Counted from the first letter of the stretch, positions 23,860-36,329 are shown. The stretch: 64,000 nucleotides of DNA from Cristatella mucedo (GCA_009760855.2 WPIO01000006.1:4770501-4834500); one strand, 5' to 3'. The notes: generated by a model from the letters alone, not told the origin. A program made the numbers and translations.

Positions 23860-26335
23860 AATCGAGTCTAGAAAATCTGCTTTAATTCTCATCGCGATGG
23901 ACTCCCCTTCTACTGCTAGCTGGTAAGTTCAACGTGCGCACAATAACGGTCAGAAATTTGCATCTCATTCTAAGCACACGTTTTTACATCACTAATTCAG
24001 CGATAAATTCGTTTTCATGCACTCCACATTAGCTACAATTGAAGCACGTCAATTCGCAAGTGAGAACGTGTACAGTGTAAGCACGAATAAGCGGAAAAGA
24101 GATAACGTAAAATGGGTTTAAACCAGTTTATTTCCAGATCTTGCTAACTATACGTGTATATAATATATTAATAATGCACTTGAGAGAGCGCCCTCAGAAA
24201 ACTCAATCTCTCCCTAGACGCTTTACATTTGCTGAGTGTATGCAAATATACGTTTCGATTAAAAAACCTTAGGGCGATGCAACGTTAAGATATCTCCGTC
24301 GGTAACACCACAAAGCCGTATAGACTGTGTGGGTGTTTTGCAGGAGAGGTTTGCATAGCTCACTCACAGCGTAAACGGCTTGTGGTACGTATTTAGTAGC
24401 CAACACAATTAATATGGAAAATGATAGCATAACCTAACTGGGGTTTGGTTTTCATTCCACTGAAGAATACACCGACAAGTAATGGGCGCGTGGCAGCAAG
24501 TGGCGATACAGTATTTTCTCTACGTAAAGGAAAACAACGGATTGAAACCAAGTGAGCCGCGAGTAAAGAACGCCAGACAGCTACATTCGTTATATGCATC
24601 ACACTAGTGCAGGAATCAAACAACTGAAGCTACTGACGATGTTGAGCAATCAGCACATTTGTTTCCAAAAATATGCATTTGCATGTACTATCTCCACAAA
24701 ATTGGGTCAAATTGGTCCACATATTTTTAAAAATCTAACCAGAAACTACTCATTCTCAAGCTAATCGCTCCCACTGCAGCAACACTACTACCAGCTTTAT
24801 TTTCTCTGCACTCGCATTTTCAGCAGCGGTGCAAAATATCAAAAGCGTGCTAACAAGAATCTCAATAAAAGTATTAGGACCGATTATAACTTATTAATAT
24901 TTGAATCAACACGTTGCACAAAATCACAATATTTCCTATTCGAATTGCCACTGCAACCGACACACACTCTTTAGGCAGACAACGAACAACTGACTACATT
25001 GTTAATGTTGTTGACAGGATCGTGAAATCTTTACTGAAAATCAACCCTTTCCTTGCAGCTCGCTTCTTTTTTACGCTAGTAAGCATCACCCGGATTCGCA
25101 CGTCTGAAGCAAGCATGGCGGTGTGAAGCTTAAGCAATGCTAACCCGAATGCCGTTTGCTCCGCCCCTTTCTTTAACGGTTGAAAGGTCCACAGCTCCTT
25201 ACGCGTGTTCATCTGAGTGACTTTTAATTTGCAGTAGCCAAAAATCTTCCAGAGGTCGCGTTATTTGCTGGGCATTTCGAGATAGCCGTCTGCCAAGCTA
25301 GCTTGGGCACAGAGAGGCTCACTTGGGTCTCACATCTGCCGCTACCGAAGCTCTTCTGAGCAGGCTATGCACCAACGGGTAACGAGCTTCAACGAGCGGT
25401 CAAGAAAAGTCTGCTCGAACGTATGGTGCGACCCCATAACCCGCCTGAACGATCAAGCGCCTTCAAAGCAGCGAGCGTTACCAGATTCTGCATATCGAAA
25501 CAAAGTCACATCGTGAGGCTAAGATCTAACTTGCTTCAACATTCGTGATAAACTCGTATCTATTATCACAACCGCGTCTGTAATCGTGCTGCCATACAGC
25601 TCAACAAGATAAACAAGTTTAAATATAACAGCAATGCTCCCCCACTAAACTGAGCAAATTGATCGTGCTTAACCCCGTCTACATCCTCCGTCTACTTTCG
25701 CATCTTATTATTCTGCAAGTCAAAGATGAGGTGCACTCAAAACCAGCTGCTTTTGCAGCCACCGGATAGATAACTGTGCGAAAGGCAGCACAGTGCTACA
25801 CTTTCCACGTGATGTGATGCTATGTTAAATCAGAGGGTGTATGCAGCCACGCCCAGTTGAAACCAACAGTATCCCGTTGGTTCAGACGATAACTAACCAT
25901 CTCTCCTGTCCGGTAAAGTGCAATCGTGAGCAATTACCCAAAGCTACTTAGAGTGAAGGACTGAGGCCAAAGTATGCAGCCTCAAAAGTAATTTTGTAAC
26001 TTTTAAACAGATGCTGGTTTTGGGAGAGTGTAAAATCTCACACGAGATAACCACCTGCTTCATAAAACATGTATAACAATCGTTGGTGCAATTGTACATT
26101 GTTTGACTTGGTGTTGCCTCACTAGTACAGGTGGCGACCCAGTACTGCCACGCCCACCAGTTATTGCATTCTGGAGCATGGATGCAAGCCATACAGAGAA
26201 TTGCAAGCTACAAGAGAAATGTTGCCTGGCAGATTGGGTTCAAAAGAGCTGACATGAGAATACAGGAGCTAGTGGCGAATGTCTCGCGACACATTTTCCA
26301 GGTCAGACGTACGTTCTGTCACTCCTATGGAATAT
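23860..26335. other. Post-module DNA with LINE tails, no gene seen
   Basis: 23860-25250 is shared with module copy 2 (32420-34760). It carries a minus-strand LINE tail at about 24170-24245 and another family's 3' end at about 24290-24420. 25250-26335 is unique in the window and I see nothing definite in it. Confidence 0.4.
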
Positions 26336-26339
26336 CATT

Positions 26340-26760
26340 CTACTTACATGTGAAGCAGTACCTATCCCTATGCATAGACACTTACACTTAAAGGCATCAA
26401 TGCATGCACCGCACGACATCAAAGAGGAGCAGCAAAGCGGTGAAGCTCAAAGTTCAAAAGCTTGAGGTGCTGCTGCTGCTCCTGCAGCTGCTTCTGCTGC
26501 TCCTTGTGGTGGTGCTGCTGCTGCTGCTGCTGCGACTGCTCTATTGGAATGTCTCAGCTTCTGCTGCTCTGCTGCTCTATCTGCTGCTGCTGCTGCTACC
26601 CTGCTGCTGCTGCTGCTGCTGCTACTCTGTTAGTGCAGCACTGTCTGCTGCTCTGCTGTTGCTGCTCTGTGGCTCTGATGCCACGGCTCTGCTGCTCATG
26701 CAGCGGTTTCATCGTACATACAAAGATAACCGTTTTATTTCAACTTGTAGAGCTGCAACC
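26340..26760 (+). repeat. CTG-rich low-complexity segment, copy 2
   Basis: This is homologous to 18601-19020, including the lead sequence and the CTCTATTGGAAT phrase between CTG tracts. The CTG part runs about 26466-26700. Confidence 0.75.
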
Positions 26761-27595
26761 CCTCGCGTTCAACAGTGCGTGTAATTTAATTTACCTGGTC
26801 TGTCATTTAAAAAAATTCCGGTGAATCGCCTGCCTCGGGGCTAACAGCTCATCAAATCCAAGATGCCGGCAGAATAGCTATGCCTTGGTTCGTCAATACA
26901 ATTGTCACAGTCTCCTACTCTCGCGAGCCGATCGCTCAGGGTATGTTAAGTCTTTAAGCAAGCTCCGAGCACGGAATCCTAACGGCTCACCGGCCCGAAT
27001 GCATGTGAAATCCTCCTGCAGTGACTGCTGCAGCTCTCTCCCTAAAGCAGCCTAGGGCGCCGAGCCCCGGCTGCTGCAGGTGTCACTTAAGGTGCAAGAA
27101 TGGATACCGCTGATGACTATTGTACGGCTGACACCATCGCCTCTAAGGCCGATCGACTGCTCAGTGTTCGTAGCACTTTCAGCCTCAACTCTCTAGCTTG
27201 GCAGAAGCTGTCAGCTGCTGATGTAGTCGTCTTGCTGCCTCTTATGGCGAACTTGCATGCTTGCTATTACTGAATACTTGGTAATGCATCAATATGCAAC
27301 AATAAATAATATTCACAATGCGACAATGAATCTCAAGTATGTAAATTTTACCGTGTCTCCTTCTGTAACTTCACAAAGCCACCAAGATTTGTGGGCGCTG
27401 TGCAGAAGAGCTTTGTGTACGGCACTCACAGCATAAGCAGCTCAAATGCTAGCTTTTTCAATCGCCATGTTTACCGAGACGCACGTGAGAACGTTGCACA
27501 TCACTCAGTGTGAGACTCCGTGAGTTGTATATTCAAGCAATCTTAGTTGTCTACTAAGCTAATAGCGCTATAATATGAAAAGCCACCTAGATAGT
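26761..27595. other. Unassigned sequence, with a LINE tail near 27340
   Basis: A 57-codon frame at 27098 is listed separately. 27340-27450 reads on the minus strand like the 3' end of the LINE family seen at 47480-47836. Otherwise nothing is recognised. Confidence 0.35.
27098..27271 (+). CDS. Short open frame, unknown (57 codons)
   Basis: The frame runs from ATG to TGA and encodes MDTADDYCTADTIASKADRL followed by a mildly hydrophobic, Leu/Val-rich end. Its composition is protein-like, but it has no second copy in the window, no recognised domain and no nearby signal. It may be chance or a fragment. Confidence 0.15.
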
Positions 27596-27599
27596 TGAC

Positions 27600-28605
27600 C
27601 TGGTAACCCATAGTATGTGGCAATAACAAATCCTGCACATGAGATATCTGGCATTTTTATTACCCTTCCTATTGCTTTTGCTTGTAGATTTATTAAACTA
27701 TTATCGTAGCATTCTCTAAAGCTTACTACTTTAGCATTTCCCACTCATAGTTTGTGTAGATAGCCTAATGTAAAACCATCGTTTGGATTGGGATCTTTCG
27801 TAATCCTTATCATATTGTGACTCATGTCTTCAGTACCAGTCATTGCATAACCCCGTTTAGTGACAAAGTAAGTCACGATAAATGCAAAGATTGTAGCATC
27901 TCAACCACAAGCAGGGTTATCAATAATAACTATCGTTCCTTTTACGTATCATTAATTATAGCGTCCCCATTGATGGCAACCTTTGTATCCACGTAAATTT
28001 CGTCGCAGCATCAATAAGATCTACTGTATTCAAAAAAATAATCAAACGATGATTAATAATATCCCAATCTAAATCACAGGTAGCTAGTACCTCTGATAAC
28101 TTGAGGTTCATAATTTATAAACACATATATTTGTTTGACTGCACCTGCAGCATCTTCTGGATGAGCTAAACGCTAAATTTTATTTCCAATCAAGTTTAAC
28201 GTTCCAGACACCAGATTTTCTGAAGTGCGAAAAATTTTCTAAATTGCTATCACCTATCATCTGAAAAAGTAAAATTTCTTATAATAACTGCGTCGTAAAT
28301 ATGAGTAAATCCTAGTTATCATATTCAATGTCAACGTATGAACTATCAATCTTTAAACTTATCGCGCCTTGCACGTCTGACGTGTAACTCATGCTACCAA
28401 TAACTGCATTGCTAGCGTCGCTCAATCTAGTCAAGTAAGCTTCACCATTTAGTTTCAAATGTACAGAGATATTTTCTGAATTCCAATTTAAAGAAACTGA
28501 AATGCAAACTGGAATCGTTCGTTGATAACCTATTCGATTACCTTTCATGTCCATCACTTCTACGTCGTCAGGTGTGAGCTATGAACGTATAATATAAACC
28601 GTATT
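27600..28605 (-). pseudogene. Beta-rich protein remnant, possibly viral structural
   Basis: The clearest open part is 28312-28557 (81 codons), rich in alternating hydrophobic and polar residues such as PVCISVSLNWNSENISVHLK. More coding-like pieces follow downstream in shifting frames (for example GTIVIIDNPACG at about 27915, and MTGTEDMSHNMIRITKDPNP), interrupted by TGA and TAA. The frame lies beside the membrane-protein and capsid genes and has the same base composition. It could be a minor capsid or penton-like protein, but nothing identifies it firmly. No counterpart is present upstream of module copy 1. Confidence 0.35.
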
Positions 28606-28725
28606 TTCATCTACCAATTTACCTGTTGATAAACTTTAGAACGTTGGTCTATAAATTCAAAGCATAGGCGTCGTATGAATGTAAGCCATTTGGGTTTTTA
28701 TGTAAGAAATGTAAGCTAAATCAAA

Positions 28726-28917
28726 TTAATTCGTAGGATACTTGAAGTAAGTGATGTTAGCTTTGAAGCTGATTATGTAAAGCATGTTAGGAAGTAGTGA
28801 TAGTAAATAAAGAATTAGAATTAGAATGTAAAGAACTGGCAAGTCTTTGTCGTCAGTCATACAGAAAGGTGGCGCTTTAGCAACTGAAATTGGTGGTGGT
28901 TTATACAGTAGAAACAA
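28726..28917 (-). pseudogene. Small membrane protein, copy 2 (C-terminally shortened)
   Basis: It is homologous to 20047-20307, with the same MTDD motif, Pro-rich start and hydrophobic YILILILYLLSLLPN helix. It stops after 63 codons at a point where copy 1 continues. It lies 32 bp from the capsid start, divergent. Confidence 0.5.
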
Positions 28918-28949
28918 GGTAAAAACTTTTTAAGTATTGCAAAATAGGG

Positions 28950-30527
28950 ATGATGAATTTGGGTGTAGATAAGATATTTCATATGACTGATCGAGAGCTG
29001 CCTCCGGCACCCATCTATACCGTTCAATACCATGAGTATCGTCCATCTAAAAGAATTAAAGAAACTGCAGTTAGTTTTGAAACAAATGTTAGCTACTTCG
29101 TAGAAGCTAGGAACACGGATTACTGTGTACTTTCCGATGCATTTCTAATGGTTGAAAGAAGTATAAGGCTACAGATGGGTGCTGCAACTCACTCAGTTGC
29201 TACTTCTATTAGTGATTCTGGTTATCGAGCACCTGAATATAACGATATTTTATTCATTAATAGTGAATGCACATGGCTTTTCGACCGAATACGACTGCGA
29301 AATGGGGGTTGAAGTTAAATCATAATACTTCTAAAAATACTGAGTAATGAATGGGTGCAACTTCTACAGTTCTAGGAAAGCTATGAAATCCAGGTGATTA
29401 AAATAGAGGTAAGGGGTTGACTTCGCTTTTGAGAAAGAGTTAGGGTAGTGGTGAGGGTAATTATTATCTTCTAGAAGCTTGCGCTGTAGGATTTTCCGTA
29501 GCCGCTGATTCTAATCCTGCATGCACTAATGTTGCTTAAGATAATACAGGTAGGATGAAGGGAAACTTGCAATATCCACTCAAGTTCCAGCGAATGGATT
29601 CTTCAATGGAATTCTGATTTTAGGTAGGATCTCTGGATTATGCACGGACATAGATAAGATTCTTAACTATACAAACATTGAGCCCAAGCTAAAAAGAGGA
29701 GAGTTCGAGGATATGAATGCGTTACATATAGCAGCTACTCCAGCGGCAACTCCTGCAGCAAACACAACTAGCGTTGCTAGAATATCCTTTGACGAGCCTC
29801 GCCTAGTTTATCCTAACGATAAGCCTAGCATTTCGACACAAAAGTGTCCAGTAGATAAAAAGCAAGAATCATATGGCGGAATTAAACTTATTTGTAGGAA
29901 AAGAAGGCATCAAATATCACCAATAACTGACAGCAGCCACCAAACGTGCAGACTTAACGTTCAAGCTAAAGATGAAACAGTTAGGTGGCTCATGGTAGCA
30001 TTTTAAAAACAAATAAATACGGTAGTAGGCAGTACTTGATCATGCTAACGTTGCAAGCGTCGCACTAAATCTTGGAGGCGGAAGTCAGTATCCAGAAATA
30101 AAGTGCGTAAAAACACATTTTTTCTCGCGCTCAAGGCGCCATGTCTTACGTAGACTTTAATCAGTTTAGAAAACAGTTCCTCAGTGTGAGCTTGAACTTA
30201 GCTGCAACTGGAATCCTCCTTCCAGAATATGCAGTATGTTACTCTGTCAGTGTTATTGACCTTAGATTTAACGAGCAATCGCTTAGAAATAATTACTTTC
30301 TAGGCGTCACTATCAAGTATAGGATTGATCCAAATGCTTGGTTTTATAAAGTTGGCAGCATAATTATCTCTGAAAAGCAACTCAATCTCAATGCTAACGG
30401 TGATGATGCGGCTTTCAGAGCACTCAAACCACCTCCGGTTGAAATTCTTATTGATTTATTTAAACTATTGGTATTATACATATATGGAGCAAAGGTAGTG
30501 ATGAGTGGTAAGAGCATAGGAAGTTAA
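28950..30527 (+). pseudogene. Decayed double-jelly-roll-like major capsid protein, copy 2 (best preserved)
   Basis: Three long open pieces survive: 28950-29312 (120 codons, first jelly-roll region), 29713-30006 (97 codons, middle) and 30141-30527 (128 codons, second jelly-roll region and C terminus). Stops and frame changes lie between them, around 29310-29700 and 30007-30140. The start ATG follows the divergent membrane-protein frame by 32 bp. The piece order and total length (about 525 codons) fit a single ancestral gene of Polinton/Maverick or Polinton-like-virus type. The assignment is from pattern recognition; a structure-based profile search would decide it. Confidence 0.58.
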
Positions 30528-30639
30528 AAATTGGATGATGTAAGGTCTATTTGATATTTGGTAACGAAGTTAATATTCTGAAATGTAAATGTTTATGACA
30601 AATTGTCCAAGAATTGGTACGTAGACAAGTTGAGATCGC

Positions 30640-32080
30640 TTTCGTGTGAACATCACCAACGTGCCTTCTTCAGGCGAACGGCGGTGACCTTGGCCGCTCC
30701 GGCGTCGCCTCGTTTGCTCGGGCGGTTGCGGCCCGCAACAGTCACAACAATTTCAACGACGAAGCTCAAGCGGCAGTGCTTTTGCTGCCGAGAGCCTTTT
30801 CGGCTCGCAGGGCAATGGCTGCGTCGCAGCGGCTCGCTCCGGCCAACGGCTCTCAAGCCGCCGTTGGTTAACGGGGCCAACGGGGTCTTCCGTCGGCCTT
30901 GCTTAGCGGTGGGTGCTGCCACCGCACGGCCGTACGTCCTATCCACGCATTCTTGGTTAGCGAATGCACCAATGCCAGTGGCGTCTGAGGCCCTGCGCCA
31001 AGTCGCAGCAGCCGCGACGGCCGCGGTCAAGCAGCCGCTGGTGTCGCCGTACGGCAGCGCCGGGCCCTCACCGGCAGCGACCGTAGCCTGCATGAGGCCG
31101 GCCGCAGCCTCGTCGCGCCCTGATAGCAGGCTCGACTCGCGGCCGCTGCACACCTGCAACCGAACAGAGCACGTTAGAGCAGGTTCACCGCCGCCATCGA
31201 ACGCACCGTTGCGTTTCGCGAGCGAGACGCCGACGACGAACACGCGATTTGATTTCGTCGCTTTACTAGCGGCTCCTTCTTTGCCACCGGTTATCAGTAC
31301 CAGCTCGGGCGATGCCGCCGCCGTTGTTTCGAGTGCTGAAACTCTTTCTGCCACGGCAGTGGCGCTCGGCGGCGAGCGCTCGTTGGGCGTAGCTTGACTT
31401 AGGCCTGGGCCAGCCCCTGCCGCCTCCCAAAGCCGGCGACGGGTAGCTGCGCCGTCGATCTTGCTTCGCGAGGGCGACTCTCGTCCGTAAGTAATCGGCG
31501 AACAAACGGGACGCCTGGGAGCGAAGTCCTAAATGGAACCAAAAATAGCCGTACGTTCCGCGCGACGGGCGCTCGGTTCATGCCCGTCGGTTTAGTCGCC
31601 TCAGCTACCGCATCGCCGGCTATCAGTACCTGCTCGGGCGCTGCCGTAGCCGCTGCTGCCAACGCCGTTTCGATCGCCGAAACTCTCTTCGCCACAGCGA
31701 TGACGCTTGGAGGCGAGCGCTCGGCGGGCGCAGCCTGACGCCGGCCTGCACTGGCCGCCGCTGCCTCCCAACAGGCGGCGGCCTCAGCTACCGCCGCCCT
31801 TTTTGGTGGCTGTTGAGTTTCCTCAACTAGCCCAGCCTACGGCGATCGACGCGTGGCTATACTGTCAGCTCAGCAGCATTGAGTGCTAACCGAGCGGTCG
31901 ATCCGGCGTTGTCTGGATTGCGAACGCTATCTGGCCTTGATGCATCACCCAGGCTCAGATAAAAAGCGCCGCCGATACTTACGTCTTTAGCCTTCGCCAC
32001 GAGGTTTTCAAAAAGGTCTCTTAAGCCTTTTACTGAGACGGACTCCGTCGCTTCGTGGAGTGCACAACCGTCGCCGTGCA
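30640..32080. repeat. GC-rich repeated module, copy 2
   Basis: This is homologous to 21980-23480 in the same orientation after capsid copy 2. It carries the same ~350-bp sub-repeat (near 31363 and 31709) and long overlapping frames on both strands (264 codons plus, 233 codons minus). Indels shift the frames relative to copy 1, so most of these frames are not under coding constraint. The minus-strand segment 31857-32081 is the most conserved at protein level. Confidence 0.6.
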
Positions 32081-33004
32081 TTCTGCCTCTTCGCTCGAAC
32101 AGATAATGCCGCTACTGTTCGTTAAGAGCAAAGGCTTCCGGCGCTACGAGAAGCGCGCCGCCATCGCCGGACTGTTTTACGTTCGGCCGAAGGCGTTCGG
32201 CGTGCGAAGCAATTTAGGCGATTCTCAGCCAGCCGGCTGCTGCTGCAAGCGCTTGCCGTACAATTCCGTCGAAGCTTATCCGACGCAGTTCATCTACGCA
32301 CCACTCCTACTGGCCGCCGAAGTTCTCATGAGTGCTATACAACACATTAAAGTTATTTTTACTTTTACCACTATTTCATCTATACTATTTAGCCTTTCCT
32401 CGCCATGCACTTGATCGCATTTTTAATCGAGTCCAAAAAGCTGCTTTAATTCACATCGCGATGGACTCACCTGCTACTGCTAGCTGGTAAGTTCAATGTG
32501 CGCACAATAACGGTCAGAAATTTGCATCTCATTTTGAGCACAAGTTTTTACATCACCGATTCAGCGATAAATTTGTTTCTATGCACTCTACATTAGCTTC
32601 AATTGAAGCACGTCAATTCGCAAGTGACACCGTGTACACTGTAGGAACGAATAGGCGGATAAGAGATATTTTGCAGGAGACGTTCGCATAGCTCACTTAC
32701 AGCCTAAACCGCTTGCGGTACTCATTTGGTAGCCAACCGAATTATTCTGGAAAATTATAGCATAACCATCTGGGTTTGTTTTACACTCCACTGAAATATA
32801 CAGCGACAGGTAATGGGCGCGTGGCAGCAAGTGACGAAGCAGTGTTTGCTCTACGTAAAGAAAAACAACGGAATGCAAGCAAGCGAGCCGCGAGTGAAGA
32901 ACGCCAGACAGCTACATTCGTTATATGTATCACATACACTAGTGCAGGAATCAAACAACTGAAGCTACTGACGATATTGAGCAGTCATATACAGAGGGAA
33001 CTAC

Positions 33005-33336
33005 AGAGGCTACAGAGGGGTGCTGCAACTCACTCAGTTGCTACTTCTATTAGTGATTCTGGTTATCGAGCACCTGGCTATAACGATATTTTATTCATTA
33101 ATAGTGATAGTGATAATAGCCTGGCCTAATTTATCCTAACGCTAAGCCTAGTATTTCGACACAAAAGTGTCCAGTAGATAAAAAGCAAGAATCATATGGC
33201 GGAATTAAACTTATTTGTAGGAAAAGAAGGCATTACATATCACCAATAACTGACAGCAGCCAGCAAACGTGCAGACTTAACGTTCAAGCTAAAGATGGAA
33301 CAGTTAGGTGGCTCATGGTAGCATTTAAAAAAAAAC
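33005..33336 (+). pseudogene. Capsid gene fragment with internal deletion, copy 3
   Basis: The sequence from about 33005 to 33105 matches 29168-29265 of copy 2, and then jumps to a match with 29805-30010. About 540 bases of the capsid gene are missing between. It sits inside a segment otherwise matching the post-capsid part of the module, so it is an insertion or recombination product. Confidence 0.65.
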
Positions 33337-34839
33337 GAATAAGTGCGGTACTTATTCACAGTTTTAACCGAGTCCAGAGGAGCTGCTTTAATTCACATCG
33401 CGACGGATTCCCCCTCTCTGCTAGCTCGTATATGTAATGTGCGTACAGTAACCGTCAGAGATTTGTATGTCATCCTAAGAACAAATTTATTATCACCTTT
33501 TCAGTGCTAAATTTTTTCTGGGCACTCTACATTAGCTACAATTGAAGTACGTCAATTCGCAAGTGAGAACGTGTGCAGTGTAAGCACGAATAAGCAGGAA
33601 AAAGATAAAACAAAATTGGTCTTAACCAGTCAATTTGCGAATCGTACTAATGACACGTGTATGCAGAAATACATTGCGATTGAAGAAACTTAGGGCGATG
33701 CAATGTAATATATCTCCGTCTGTAACACCACAAAGTGCTATAGACTAAGTGTGTGTTTTGCAGGAGAGGTTTGTATAGCTCACTTACAGCCTACATGGCT
33801 TTCGGTACGCATTTGGTGGCCAACTGAATTAGACTGGAAAATGATAGCATAACCCAACTGGGTTTTGGTTTTCATTCCACTAAAATATACATTAAAAAAT
33901 AATGGGCGCGTGGCAGCAAGTGACGAAGCAGTGTTTCCTTTACGTAAAGGAAAACAATGGATTGAAACCAAGTGAGCAACGAGTCAAGAGCGACACAAAG
34001 CTACATTCGTTATATGAACCACTTTCACGAGTGTAGGAATCAAACAACTGAAGCTACTGACGATGTTGAGCAATCATCTCATTTGTTTCCAAAGATATGC
34101 ATTTGCATAAACTATCTCCACAAATCTGAGTCGAATAGGTCCACATATTTTTGAAAATCTAACCAGACACCACTAATTCTAAAACTAGTTCCTCACACTG
34201 CAGCCACACTACTGCCAGCGTAATTTGCTCAGCACTTGCCTTTTCAGCAGCAATGGAAAACATCAAAGCCAGCCAAATTGCTCAATACAACTATTAGGAC
34301 CAATTTTAACTGTATAATATTTGGATGAACAAGTAGCCCAGGTTCACGATATTTCCTATTTGAATTTTCCGATAGGATCCTGCAATGTTTAATGCATCGC
34401 ATATTCCAGACCTGTGGGCTTTTAATCGACGCATGTAACTGCAATCGATTCACACCCCTTATGCAGTCAACAAACAACTGACAATATTGCTAATGTTGTT
34501 GAAAGGATCCTGCACACTTTACTGAAATTCAGCCCGTTCCTTTCGGTTCGCTTTTTTATGCTAGTAAGCATCACCCGGATTCGCACGGCTGAAGCAAGCA
34601 TGGTGATGAGAAGCAACAACAAAACAACGCTAAACAACGCTAACCTAAACGCTATTTCCTCCACCCCTTCCTTTAACCGTTGAAAGGTGCACAGCTCTTT
34701 ACACGTGTGCATCTGAGTGACTTGTAATTTGCAGTAGCCAAAAATCTTCTAGAGGTCGCAGTATTTGCCGGTCATTTCGAGATTGCCTTCTGCCGAGTCT
34801 GCCGAGTCTTTTACTTTCAAGTCTACCGGCAACGCGACT

Positions 34840-36160
34840 ACGGACACGTCCTTTCCTCTAATTGGGTAGCCCGCAATAAAGCAGGCGGATCCGCCATTGA
34901 AATGACGCCAAGGCGATCGCGATGAACGATCGATTTAACGTACGCGTCACAAAGGGGCCTTCTTGACACGAAATACGGTGACATTTCCTGCGCAGACGCA
35001 GCCTCTTTTGCTAAGGTGGTGGCAGCCGGCAAAGGTTGCAGCAATCGCGACGATGAGGCTCGCGCGCCATTGTTTCTGCTCGTGAGAGTGTCTGCCGATC
35101 GCAACGCGGTGGCTGCGTCACAACGGCTCGCTCCGGTCAACCGGTACCCAGCCATCACAGGTTAGCGAAGCCGATGAGGTCTTCGGTCGGAGTTTCTTTG
35201 CGATCCGGTCGTTTACTCCTGCTGAGCACACGATACCGGCCCATGGCACGCGACGCGCCAGACAACCTTTATCTTCGAGGCCGGTCGCGGCAGAAGCGCT
35301 GTCGCGGGTCTCGGCAACCGCTGACTACCGCTGCGGTGCTGCCAACGGTGCGGCCATGAATCCAGCTTTCGCGGTGACTGTTTGCGAGTGCGCCGTTATC
35401 GGCGGCGTCTGCGGCCTTCAGCCTTGTCGCTTCGACCGAAGACGCGACCGCCGCGTCGTCGCAGCCGCTGGTGTAGCCCTCCGACGGCGCTTGGAACCTA
35501 CCGGAAGCGACTGGAGGCAGCCGCTGGCCGGCCACCGCGTCGTCGCGCCTAGTCGGCGAGAGCGACTAGCGTCCGCTGCTCATTCACAACCAAACAGGAC
35601 GCGTTGGCACAGGTTCCGCGTCGGCATCGAAAATGTTGACGAGTTCAGCGACCCGGGGGCCGTCGAGCACTGGGTTCGCTCAGGTCACTTCACTCGCAGC
35701 CGCCGCTTCGACGTCGCCAGTTATCGGCACCGGGTCCGGCGCTGCCTCTGCCACTTCGTAAGCTGAACCTCGTTCTGCCACGGCGGAGGCGCTCGGCGGC
35801 GGCGGCGAGAGCTCGGTGGGCGCAGCCTGACGAAGGCCTTCGCTGGCCGCTGCCGCTGCTGCGTCTCTAAGCCGCTGACCCCGGCCGCCGCGTCGTCAGG
35901 CCTTGTTCACGAGGGCGACTCGCGTCCGCTGCTTATCCGTGACAGAACAGGACGCGTTGGAGCGGGTTCCTCGTCGCAATCGAAAACATCGACGCGTTCC
36001 GCGAGCGAGGCGCCGACGAGCGCTCGGTTCGGGCGGGTCGCTTTAGACACCGCAGCTTCCGCGTCGCTGGCTATCAGCGCCTGCTCGGGCGCTTCTGCCG
36101 CCGCTGCCTTCGCCGTTTTCCACGCTGCAACATGTTCAGCTACGGCGGTGGCTGAACATA
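34840..36160. repeat. GC-rich repeated module, copy 3 (more diverged)
   Basis: This shares the sub-repeat (GGCGCTCGGCGGCGGCGGCG near 35790) and the ACTCGCGTCCG, GACGCGTTGG and TATCAGCGCCTGCTCGGGCG phrases with copies 1 and 2, with more differences. No capsid gene precedes it. It runs directly into the right end sequence at about 36170. Confidence 0.55.
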
Positions 36161-36329
36161 ATGCAGCATGGTGGCGGCGGTCTCCTGCGTCAATCGAACA
36201 GATAATGCCGCTACTCTACGACAAAAGCGACGGCTTCCGGCTTTACGAGAAGCGCACCGCAATGCCGGACTTTTCTTACGTTCGGCTGCCCGCCGCATGC
36301 ACAACGATTCCTTGCCGAGACTAGGCCAG

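Larger units (their letters stand above)
20000..25250 (+). repeat. Tandem virus-derived module, copy 1
   Basis: This direct copy of the 28610-34760 segment contains, in order, a minus-strand membrane-protein frame, the capsid gene, a GC-rich module, a conserved end stretch (about 23750-23850) and 1.3 kb of AT-richer DNA. The two copies match over hundreds of bases with many substitutions. Copy 2 has extra sequence around 32990-33360 and lacks a segment near 32650. Copy 1 begins abruptly at about 20000, next to an unrelated tandem duplication. Confidence 0.75.
28610..34760 (+). repeat. Tandem virus-derived module, copy 2
   Basis: This is a direct copy of 20000-25250 in the same orientation, offset by about 8.6 kb. 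It extends further upstream than copy 1 into a minus-strand beta-rich frame (27600-28605). It is followed by another GC-rich module at 34840-36160. Confidence 0.75.

Noticed and set aside
20339-30527. Stop-codon reassignment as the reason for in-frame stops in the capsid genes
   Set aside because: All three stop types and frameshifts occur, and the two copies differ in which are present. Decay explains this better, and MTRR uses TGA as a normal stop.
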